DNA of 64,000 nt, from positions 124,001 to 188,000 of the forward strand of contig NZ_NHYM01000002.1 of assembly GCF_003288815.1 (NCBI RefSeq), written 5' to 3'. Under the pieces are notes generated by a model. The model saw only the letters and a list, made by a program, of their open reading frames with translations, had not been told where the DNA came from and searched no databases. Both the position numbers and the translations under genes were made by a program. Position 1 is the first letter of the stretch. Each line of letters begins with the position of its first letter. Below, piece after piece: positions 26,037 through 32,919 of the stretch. The stretch is from Helicobacter sp. 16-1353 (GTDB lineage Bacteria > Campylobacterota > Campylobacteria > Campylobacterales > Helicobacteraceae).

Positions 26037-26693
26037 ATGAATATTACAATTGACACTTATTTGATTTCTGATACACATTTTGGGCAGGATAGCATAATCC
26101 ATAAAGAGCCTTCAAGAAATATTATTGCTGGGCATTTGGGATATAAAAACCATTTTGAACTAATTGTTGATAATTGGAATAGAAAAGTAGGCGATGATGA
26201 TAATATCTTGCATTTAGGAGATGTGTATTTTAAAGATGGCTTATCATATGTCAAAAAACTAAATGGCAACAAACGGCTTATAATCGGCAATAATGATGTT
26301 AAAAGATTCGAGAATCTTAAGAAATTAGGTTGGAAAACAAAAAATAAGGTTATCTTAAAGATTCCAGAAAAACATCATATAAGGGAAAAAATCCGCCTAA
26401 AATATGGGGAAATCCAAGAAAAAATATTTCTAAATGGTATTATTGTAGATATAGAAAAAGAGAGAATCTTATTTAGCCATTTTCCCGTATTTAATCGCAA
26501 AATAAATGATAGATTTGATGCGATTAGAGATGTGTTAGATGATTATTTTCGATTTAGCAATTGCTCACTAAACATTCACGGACACACCCATTCAAAAGAC
26601 ACAAACAATAGATTCTGCATTAATCTATCTTGCGAAAAAACAATGCTTTCACCGATAAAATTAGGTAAAATTTTAAAAAATTACAAGGAGTGA
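26037..26693 (+). CDS. Calcineurin-like metallophosphoesterase
   Basis: 218-aa predicted phosphoesterase. The metal-binding blocks occur in the usual order: 'ISDTHFG' near residue 10, 'LGDVYF' near 60, 'GNND' near 83 (His of the common GNHD is Asn here), 'FSHFPVF' near 145 and 'HGHTHS' near 180. Substrate unknown; small single-domain members act on phosphodiesters or nucleotides. It starts 8 nt after the kinase gene and is followed 2 nt later by a DJ-1 family gene, so the three may form one transcript. Confidence 0.87.
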   Translation: MNITIDTYLISDTHFGQDSIIHKEPSRNIIAGHLGYKNHFELIVDNWNRKVGDDDNILHLGDVYFKDGLSYVKKLNGNKRLIIGNNDVKRFENLKKLGWKTKNKVILKIPEKHHIREKIRLKYGEIQEKIFLNGIIVDIEKERILFSHFPVFNRKINDRFDAIRDVLDDYFRFSNCSLNIHGHTHSKDTNNRFCINLSCEKTMLSPIKLGKILKNYKE

Positions 26694-26695
26694 AT

Positions 26696-27259
26696 ATGAA
26701 TGTTTTAGTTCCACTTATGCAGGGATTTGAAGAGATTGAGTTTGTAAGTATTGTAGATACATTAAGAAGAGCTGAGATAAATGTAGTAGTAGCCAAAGAT
26801 TCCGCTATAAATGAGGATTCCATAAAAGGAGCACATAATATAAGCATAAAAGCAGATTGTAAAATCGCTGATGTAAATCTAAAAAATATAGATGGAATAG
26901 TCCTACCCGGCGGATACGAAGGAATGATGAATCTAAAAAATAGCAAGGAAGTTTTGGATATTTTAGAGAATCTAAATAAAAATAATAAGCTAATAGCAGC
27001 AATTTGCGCTGCACCAATAGTGCTAGGAGCTGCCAATATCCTAAAAAATAAATTTTCCTGTTATCCGGGCTGCGAAAATGCAATAAAATCCAATGCCAAA
27101 CATATAGAAGATGTAGTTTGCATAGATGGGAATATAATAACATCAATAGGACCTGCAAGCGGAATCTTATTTGCCTTAGAAATCGTTAGACACCTAAAAG
27201 GCGATAAAACATATGATAAAGTAAAAAATGAGATGCTAGTGGATAAAGTATATGCTTAG
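26696..27259 (+). CDS. DJ-1/PfpI family protein
   Basis: 187-aa protein of the ThiJ/YajL/DJ-1 group. It has the conserved Glu near residue 14 ('GFEEIEFVSIVDTLRRA'), the 'GIVLPGGYEGMMNL' loop and the nucleophilic Cys in 'AAICAAPIVLG' near residue 102. Family roles include oxidative-stress protection and glyoxalase or deglycase-like activity; which applies here is not visible. A GTG at 26690 is in frame, but AAGGAG precedes ATG 26696 by 5 nt. Confidence 0.92.
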   Translation: MNVLVPLMQGFEEIEFVSIVDTLRRAEINVVVAKDSAINEDSIKGAHNISIKADCKIADVNLKNIDGIVLPGGYEGMMNLKNSKEVLDILENLNKNNKLIAAICAAPIVLGAANILKNKFSCYPGCENAIKSNAKHIEDVVCIDGNIITSIGPASGILFALEIVRHLKGDKTYDKVKNEMLVDKVYA

Positions 27260-27275
27260 ATTCTATTAGAATCTA
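27257..27275. terminator. Inverted pair of the GATTC motif between convergent genes
   Basis: TAGATTC-TATTA-GAATCTA forms a 7-bp stem with a 5-nt loop exactly where the DJ-1 gene ends, 30 nt before the convergent nusA stop. It could terminate either transcript but lacks a U-run. It is an inverted pair of the same motif found throughout the window. Confidence 0.4.
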
Positions 27276-27304
27276 GCCATCTATCGATAAAAGTTAATCT
27301 AAAA

Positions 27305-28468
27305 TTATGATTTGAATAACGATTCTAAGAGTTGCTTTCCGCTTTCTTTTATATCTTTTGTGTCTTTATTTTCTTGATTAGATGTTTCAAAATTTGCTAG
27401 ATTTTCAAGTGAAGGATTTAAACCAATATCATTTATTTCTAGCTCAAGTCCAAGTAGCATTGAAGCAAGGCGGATATTTACTCCGTCTTTGCCGATTGCT
27501 TTTGATTTTTGGTCGCTGTGTAAAGAGATTATGGCTTTTTCATTTCCTACTATTTTAACACTAGTGATTTTAGCAGGAGAGATGGCATTTGCAATAAAAA
27601 TCTCTGGAACATTTGAATACTCAATTGCATCTATGCTCTCACCACATATTTTTTTACTTACTGCATTAATCCTAACTCCCTTTACTCCTACAGTCGCACC
27701 AACAGCATCTACTCTTGGAGTATTTGATTGAACAGCAACCTTAGCCCTTACACCCGGAATCCTAGAACATTTAATAATACTAACTTCACCATCGCTAATT
27801 TCTGGCACTTCAAGTTTTAAAAGCTCTTCTAAAAACTTTGGCGTTGTCCTACTAAGCTCAATTTGAATACCATATTTTTTATCAATATAGATTTTTTTTA
27901 AAATACAAGAAATATTTTGTCCTATTTTGAAAGTTTCGCCTTTGATGCGATTTTTGCGTAATAATCTAGCCCTAATAGAATCTAATTCTATAATAGTATC
28001 TTCGCTATTTTGGTCAATATGAACAACCATTCCATTTACAATCTTATCTACGCTATTTTTTAGATTATCAAAAATCTGGGTTTCGATATTTTTCTCAATA
28101 TTATTTTCAAGGTCTTTTAAAAGATTGCTAATCGTGCTTCTATTAAAATCTAAATTATCAATATCCATCTCAAAAAGTATCTCATCTCCAACTAATACAG
28201 CTCCGCTTTGTTGTTTTGCCTCACTTAGTTTGATAATTTTCTTAGAATCCTCTTTGGATATATTTTCATCATCATCTACAACTTTTAGTTTATAAAATAA
28301 TTTAATATTTTTATCTTTCTTATCAAAATCAACAACAAAATTCATATCATTATCAATATTATTTTTAGCTAATTTTAAAATCTCATCTTTTACTATATTT
28401 TGGACTATGTCAATTTGCAACCCTTTTTCATAGGCAATAATCTCTATAATGTCTAAAATTTTATCCAA
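27305..28468 (-). CDS. nusA: Transcription termination/antitermination factor NusA
   Basis: 387-aa RNA polymerase-binding factor. The order is an N-terminal polymerase-binding domain, an S1 domain around residues 145-210 ('VNGMVVHIDQNSEDTIIELD'), then two KH domains with 'VPEISDGEVSIIKCSRIPG', 'VGVKGVRINAV' and 'SKAIGKDGVNIRLAS'. The C-terminal acidic repeats of E. coli NusA are absent, as in most bacteria. The start is TTG 28468 with AAGGA 8 nt upstream. Its promoter region is shared with the divergent HP0268-like gene. Confidence 0.96.
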   Translation of the reverse strand: MDKILDIIEIIAYEKGLQIDIVQNIVKDEILKLAKNNIDNDMNFVVDFDKKDKNIKLFYKLKVVDDDENISKEDSKKIIKLSEAKQQSGAVLVGDEILFEMDIDNLDFNRSTISNLLKDLENNIEKNIETQIFDNLKNSVDKIVNGMVVHIDQNSEDTIIELDSIRARLLRKNRIKGETFKIGQNISCILKKIYIDKKYGIQIELSRTTPKFLEELLKLEVPEISDGEVSIIKCSRIPGVRAKVAVQSNTPRVDAVGATVGVKGVRINAVSKKICGESIDAIEYSNVPEIFIANAISPAKITSVKIVGNEKAIISLHSDQKSKAIGKDGVNIRLASMLLGLELEINDIGLNPSLENLANFETSNQENKDTKDIKESGKQLLESLFKS

Positions 28469-28509
28469 TACAAATTTCCTTATTTTTATGAAGCTTAAAA
28501 AATCTTTGG

Positions 28510-28556
28510 ATTATAATCAAATTAGGCTTAAAGTTTTAAGCTAAATTTGCTAGAAT
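28510..28556. promoter_or_regulatory. Divergent promoter region of nusA and the HP0268-like gene with a palindrome
   Basis: Minus-strand TATAAT at 28510-28515 lies 42 nt before nusA. On the plus strand, an extended -10 TGCTAGAAT (TAGAAT at 28551-28556) lies 38 nt before the HP0268-like gene. Between them, 28526-28541 is a perfect inverted repeat, GCTTAAA-GT-TTTAAGC, suited to bind a dimeric regulator. No regulator is identified. Confidence 0.5.
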
Positions 28557-28594
28557 CTTTAATTTTAAACTTCTTATTAAACAAAAGGAATTAT

Positions 28595-28843
28595 ATGGAT
28601 TTAAAATTGGCTAGAAAAGATTCAAATGAAAAGCAAAAAATGATTTCTTTAGAAGAAATAGAAAAACAAGTTGAAGAAAAAGGAAGTGCGACTTTCTATC
28701 TTGATAAAGATAATTCCATAAAAGATATTCAAAAAATGCGAACCCAACTAGAGAAAAACTCAAAATCAGTTCATTGGAATGAGCTAAGATTCGGACTTGA
28801 CAAAGATAGTTTTTTATACGAATTGCATATTATTAATTATTAA
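28595..28843 (+). CDS. HP0268-like small protein
   Basis: 82-aa basic protein. The C-terminal 'VHWNELRFGLDKDSFLYELH' and the position directly before miaB match what I recall of H. pylori HP0268, which has been reported as a small nuclease with DNA-nicking and RNase activity. That activity is known for the family member, not shown here. The longest frame begins at 28547, but AAAAGGAA precedes ATG 28595 and fits best. It is 13 nt before miaB. Confidence 0.75.
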   Translation: MDLKLARKDSNEKQKMISLEEIEKQVEEKGSATFYLDKDNSIKDIQKMRTQLEKNSKSVHWNELRFGLDKDSFLYELHIINY

Positions 28844-28856
28844 AAGATTGTAGCAT

Positions 28857-30167
28857 TTGAGTAAAAAATTATTTATCAAAACCTTTGGTTGTGCTATGAA
28901 TACGCGAGATAGCGACCACATCATAGCAGAATTAAAAGAGAAAGAAAATTACTCCCTAACAGAAAATGCAAAAGAAGCAGATTTAATCATATTAAACACT
29001 TGCAGTGTGCGAGAAAAACCAGAAAGAAAACTTTTTAGCGAAATTGGAATCTATGCAAATATTAAAAAACCAAATGCAAAAATTGGAATCTGTGGTTGCA
29101 CGGCGAGTGCGTTGGGAGCGGAGATTATCAAAAAAGCCCCGAGTGTGGATTTTGTTTTAGGTGCTAGAAATGTATCTAAAATCACTAATATAATAAAAAA
29201 TCCAAAAGCAGTCGAAGTTGAAATAAATTATGATGAATCGAATTATGAATTTTGTATGAATACGGAATCCAATATAAGGGCTTTGATAAATATTTCTATA
29301 GGTTGCGATAAAAAATGCTCTTATTGCATTGTGCCACATACGCGGGGAAAAGAGATTTCAATCCCACTTGAAATGATTCTAAAAGAAGCTGAGATTCGAG
29401 TTAAAAACGGAGCAAAAGAGATAATCTTACTAGGGCAGAATGTAAATAATTATGGGGCTAGATTCTCCACACCGCCAAAAACCACAGATAAGAAAATTAA
29501 TTTCACATATTTACTACAAGAAATTAGCAAGATTAAAGAAATAAAACGAATAAAATTTGTCTCTCCGCATCCATTGCATATGGACGATGAATTTATAGAG
29601 GAATTTGCTAGAAATGAAAAAATCGTAAAATATATACATATGCCTTTACAAAGTGGCTCAAATAAAGTGCTAAAGGATATGAAACGAGGATATAGTAGAG
29701 AATGGTTTTTAGATAGAGTGAATAAGATAAAATCTCTCTGCCCTAATGTAGGCATTGGAACAGATATAATAGTGGCATTTCCAAATGAAAATGAAAATGA
29801 TTTTTACGATACACTTGAGATAGTAAAAGAAGTAGAATTTGACACAATGTATAGCTTCATATATTCACCGCGTAAGGACACTTTGGCGTTTCATCTCAAA
29901 GAAATAGATTCTAAAATAGCGACAAATAGATTAGAAATATTACAGAATCTACATAAGCAGATTTTAGAGAAAAAAGCAAAAAATGAGATTAATAAGATTC
30001 ACAAAGTTATGATTGAAAATATCAAAGATACAATGAGCGAAGGGCGAAGTGATAATGGGCGCGTAATAAAAATCCAAAATAAAAAACTAAATCTTGGCGA
30101 AATCTATAATGTAGTCATCACAAATAATGAAAATGGAAGCTTATTTGGTAGTTTAGTTAATGTTTGA
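28857..30167 (+). CDS. miaB: tRNA-2-methylthio-N6-dimethylallyladenosine synthase MiaB
   Basis: Radical-SAM methylthiotransferase that modifies A37 of tRNAs reading UNN codons (436 aa). The N-terminal UPF0004 domain has its three cluster cysteines ('TFGCAMNTRDSD', 'NTCSVREK', 'GICGCTA'). The radical-SAM motif is 'CDKKCSYCIVPHTRG'. A C-terminal TRAM domain follows residue 370. The start is TTG 28857; the ribosome site (AAAAGAT) is weak. It overlaps the next gene by 8 nt. Confidence 0.96.
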   Translation: MSKKLFIKTFGCAMNTRDSDHIIAELKEKENYSLTENAKEADLIILNTCSVREKPERKLFSEIGIYANIKKPNAKIGICGCTASALGAEIIKKAPSVDFVLGARNVSKITNIIKNPKAVEVEINYDESNYEFCMNTESNIRALINISIGCDKKCSYCIVPHTRGKEISIPLEMILKEAEIRVKNGAKEIILLGQNVNNYGARFSTPPKTTDKKINFTYLLQEISKIKEIKRIKFVSPHPLHMDDEFIEEFARNEKIVKYIHMPLQSGSNKVLKDMKRGYSREWFLDRVNKIKSLCPNVGIGTDIIVAFPNENENDFYDTLEIVKEVEFDTMYSFIYSPRKDTLAFHLKEIDSKIATNRLEILQNLHKQILEKKAKNEINKIHKVMIENIKDTMSEGRSDNGRVIKIQNKKLNLGEIYNVVITNNENGSLFGSLVNV

Positions 30168-30819
30168 TAAAGAAAAGCGTAAAAAAATAAAAAGAAAAAT
30201 CATTTTACTTATTGCACCAAGACTTGTTTGGATATTTTTATGGGTTTTATATATAAGTTGCAAAAATAGATTCTACATTCATAATGATATAAAAAAGTCA
30301 AATGCTATTCTTACATTTTGGCACGGAGAGTTTTTAATGCTCCCATTTTTATATCGTAAAATGCGAAAAATTCCAAAGATATTTGTTATCTCAAGTGAGC
30401 ATTTTGATGGGGAATTGATGGTGAAATTATATGGATATTTTGGATTTAAGACGATTCGAGGCTCAAGCTCAAAAGGTGGGAGGAGGGTGCTTATCCAAGC
30501 ATTTGAAAAGCTAAGAAATGGCTACGATACGGCAATAACACCCGATGGTCCAAAAGGTCCCTATCATAGCATTGCCGATGGTGTGGTAGCGATGGCACAA
30601 AAAACAAATATAAATATCGTAGTTGTGCATACTATTCCAAGTAGATTCTGGGAATTGAAAACTTGGGATAGATTCCAGATTCCAAAGCCTTTTTCCACTA
30701 TAAAATACTATTCAATGCCAAGTTTTAAGATAGATAAAGAAATGAATTTGGATAATGCAAAAGAATTAGTTTATAAAAAAATGACACTCAAACCAGAAGA
30801 TATTTTCAACGATACTTAA
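30160..30819 (+). CDS. DUF374 (LpxL/lysophospholipid acyltransferase-like) protein
   Basis: 219 aa with an N-terminal hydrophobic segment near residues 14-33. Family blocks: 'TFWHGEFLMLPF' near residue 52 (acyltransferase-type His, here HGE), 'TIRGSSSKGG' near 98 and 'AITPDGPKGPYHS' near 125. The family is predicted to add acyl groups to lipids at the inner membrane; the substrate is not known. It overlaps miaB by 8 nt and is followed by a 99-nt gap before the PilM-like gene. Confidence 0.88.
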   Translation: MFDKEKRKKIKRKIILLIAPRLVWIFLWVLYISCKNRFYIHNDIKKSNAILTFWHGEFLMLPFLYRKMRKIPKIFVISSEHFDGELMVKLYGYFGFKTIRGSSSKGGRRVLIQAFEKLRNGYDTAITPDGPKGPYHSIADGVVAMAQKTNINIVVVHTIPSRFWELKTWDRFQIPKPFSTIKYYSMPSFKIDKEMNLDNAKELVYKKMTLKPEDIFNDT

Positions 30820-30918
30820 AAATCGTATGCATTTGCAATAAGCTATATTTTTAATTAATTTTATCTTAAAATTACACACAACATTGTAGAATCTTAAATA
30901 AATTTTGAAGGATAGGTT

Positions 30919-31848
30919 TTGTCATTTTTTAGTAGAATGTATCAAAAAGTCATTATCTCGATTGATTTAGATATGAAAACTTGTAGATTGAGAATTACCT
31001 ATCATAATAATAAACATATGAAACAAGAAGAGCGTTCATATAAAACTATTAATGCAGATTTTCCAATAGAGGCTGCAAAATACATAAGACGAATTAAAAA
31101 TAAATATCCTTTTACTTATATTGGGACGATGTCAAGAAGTGCGAATCAAGGCTTAATAAATGGCAATAAAATAGATATATTTAATAAATTTGGATTAGAT
31201 ATAAATGCTCTTACAATTATGTTGATTAATAAAAAATGGTTTGTGTATATATCCAAAGAAAGCATACAAAACTATAAAAATAAATTCAATAAGGTAAATG
31301 GGGTTGATTTTATATTTTCACCTTTTATAATTATCTATGAAAAAATTAAAAATCGATTAGAAGAAGCAAAAAAATTATATATATTACAAGAAAAAACTTC
31401 TACATCATTGCTTGTAGCCGATAAAGATGGCATTTATTTTGGTAATTATATTATTTTTGAAGAAGATAATTTTGTAGATGAAATAAAAGAAAATGATACA
31501 AAACAAAATGATACAATAGAATTTGATGCTATAGATGATATTGATGAAAATATAATAATCAAGGATTTTGATAAAACAAATTATGAAATTTCTTCAACAG
31601 GTGGCTTGAGTGAGCTCTCCATTGCAAACCATATGATAGAAATCATAAAAGAAACATTAAATAATTTTTACAAAGATGATAGATATGCTAGTGATTTCAT
31701 TGATGAACTTTTAATATTAGATGGATATGGCATAAATGATAATGCACTAATACATTTAAAAAATAATACAATGATGGAAACGCATTTTTTACGAATTGAT
31801 ATTTGTGAGGAAATAGAAAAATTAGTCAAATTGGAATTAAAATTATGA
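30919..31848 (+). CDS. PilM-like cytoplasmic protein (weak match)
   Basis: 309-aa soluble protein, AT-rich. I do not recognise it by name. The N-terminus 'VIISIDLDMKTCRLRI' resembles the first phosphate loop of actin-fold PilM/GspL proteins, though it lacks their usual Gly, and 'DELLILDGYGINDNALIHL' near the C-terminus falls where PilM has its second glycine loop. A variable acidic stretch lies at residues 190-220. The main support is context: it is coupled by 4-nt overlaps to two genes with the topology of PilN and PilO. Start TTG 30919 with AAGGA 7 nt upstream. GATTC motifs are almost absent. Confidence 0.6.
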   Translation: MSFFSRMYQKVIISIDLDMKTCRLRITYHNNKHMKQEERSYKTINADFPIEAAKYIRRIKNKYPFTYIGTMSRSANQGLINGNKIDIFNKFGLDINALTIMLINKKWFVYISKESIQNYKNKFNKVNGVDFIFSPFIIIYEKIKNRLEEAKKLYILQEKTSTSLLVADKDGIYFGNYIIFEEDNFVDEIKENDTKQNDTIEFDAIDDIDENIIIKDFDKTNYEISSTGGLSELSIANHMIEIIKETLNNFYKDDRYASDFIDELLILDGYGINDNALIHLKNNTMMETHFLRIDICEEIEKLVKLELKL

Positions 31849-32354
31849 GATATAGCTTTACTTCACCATTACCAAAATCTATTATTTCACGATTAACAAA
31901 GATTTGGATTTTTTATATTATCTTAAGCGTTATGATAGTTTATCTAAGTGGGCTTTATCTAAATATAGAAAGAAATACATTAAGAAGTAATATGGAGATA
32001 GCAGAAAGCAATATAAACACGCAAGATGAGCAAATTGCGAAAATACAAGCAGATATAAATAGACTTCAATATGAACTAAATCTTGATAATACGAATAAAT
32101 TCTACAATAGTGAATTAAAATCCGCTCTCTTAAAGCTATTTGAACTCATACCAAACCAAATTACAATAACACAAATAAGTTTAGAAGAAAAGAGACTTGT
32201 TTTAAAGGGCATAACACCATCTAGAGAAATTTATTCATTCCTACTTCAAGCTCCATTAAAATCAATCTTTACAACAAGTAGGGTAGATTTCTTTCCACTG
32301 CCAAATGGTTGGTATAACTTCACATCAATTAGTGTGCTAAAAGAGGAACAATGA
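31845..32354 (+). CDS. PilN-like inner-membrane protein
   Basis: 169 aa: short cytoplasmic N-terminus, one transmembrane helix near residues 19-40, a coiled-coil stretch at 45-80, and a C-terminal periplasmic domain. The C-terminal part 'LFELIPNQITITQISLEEKR' followed by 'LVLKGITPSREIYSFLLQAP' fits the PilN/GspL-C pattern (a strand pair, then 'GxAxS', then a helix). This would be an inner-membrane platform protein of a type IV pilus or type II secretion-like machine. ATGA overlaps on both sides tie it to its neighbours. Confidence 0.65.
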   Translation: MRYSFTSPLPKSIISRLTKIWIFYIILSVMIVYLSGLYLNIERNTLRSNMEIAESNINTQDEQIAKIQADINRLQYELNLDNTNKFYNSELKSALLKLFELIPNQITITQISLEEKRLVLKGITPSREIYSFLLQAPLKSIFTTSRVDFFPLPNGWYNFTSISVLKEEQ

Positions 32355-32887
32355 GAATCTTAGAATTTTTGAATGATATTGATTGGAGTAAAAATATTAT
32401 ATTATTTATTGTATATATAATGGTTGTAGTATTTTGCATATTGTTTTATTTAATGCCAATTATTCAAAATCATAGAATGCAGACATTGGATTACAAAAAA
32501 ATACAGAATCTAGACTATACAATCAATAATAATGTCGAGATTCTAAATCATAATCTACAAACAATGCTAGAAAAAGATAAACAAGTTTATAAAAATATAA
32601 GAAATAAGATTGATGTAGAGGATTTGCAACAATATATTTCAAAATTTTTAAATAATGTAAAGATAGTTGATGAGGGGACAGAATCTAACAATGATAATAT
32701 AGAAATCAATAAAATATATATTAGCGGAGAGGCTAAAAACACACAAGAAATAATATCATTGATAGAAAACTTAAAATTGGTAAATAATAGTGTAAGGATA
32801 AATTTCCCTATAAATATAACAAAACAAAATAATATATTAAAAGTAGAATTTGGGATTAAGATTTATCATAGTAGTTATCAATTCTAA
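32351..32887 (+). CDS. PilO-like inner-membrane protein
   Basis: 178 aa: one transmembrane helix near residues 18-38, a coiled-coil region at 45-90, and a small C-terminal domain with 'INKIYISGEAKNTQEIISLI' and a final beta strand, as in PilO/GspM proteins that pair with PilN. Assignment rests on topology, gene order and 4-nt coupling. The gene ends 32 nt before the convergent polA stop. No pilin, PilQ or assembly ATPase gene is in the window. Confidence 0.6.
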   Translation: MRILEFLNDIDWSKNIILFIVYIMVVVFCILFYLMPIIQNHRMQTLDYKKIQNLDYTINNNVEILNHNLQTMLEKDKQVYKNIRNKIDVEDLQQYISKFLNNVKIVDEGTESNNDNIEINKIYISGEAKNTQEIISLIENLKLVNNSVRINFPINITKQNNILKVEFGIKIYHSSYQF

Positions 32888-32919
32888 TCTTAGATTGAAA
32901 CTAAAATAGATTCTACTTA

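Noticed and set aside
26037-27259. Toxin-antitoxin pair (metallophosphoesterase plus DJ-1 protein)
   Set aside because: Both are full-size members of ordinary enzyme families with no toxin or antitoxin feature.
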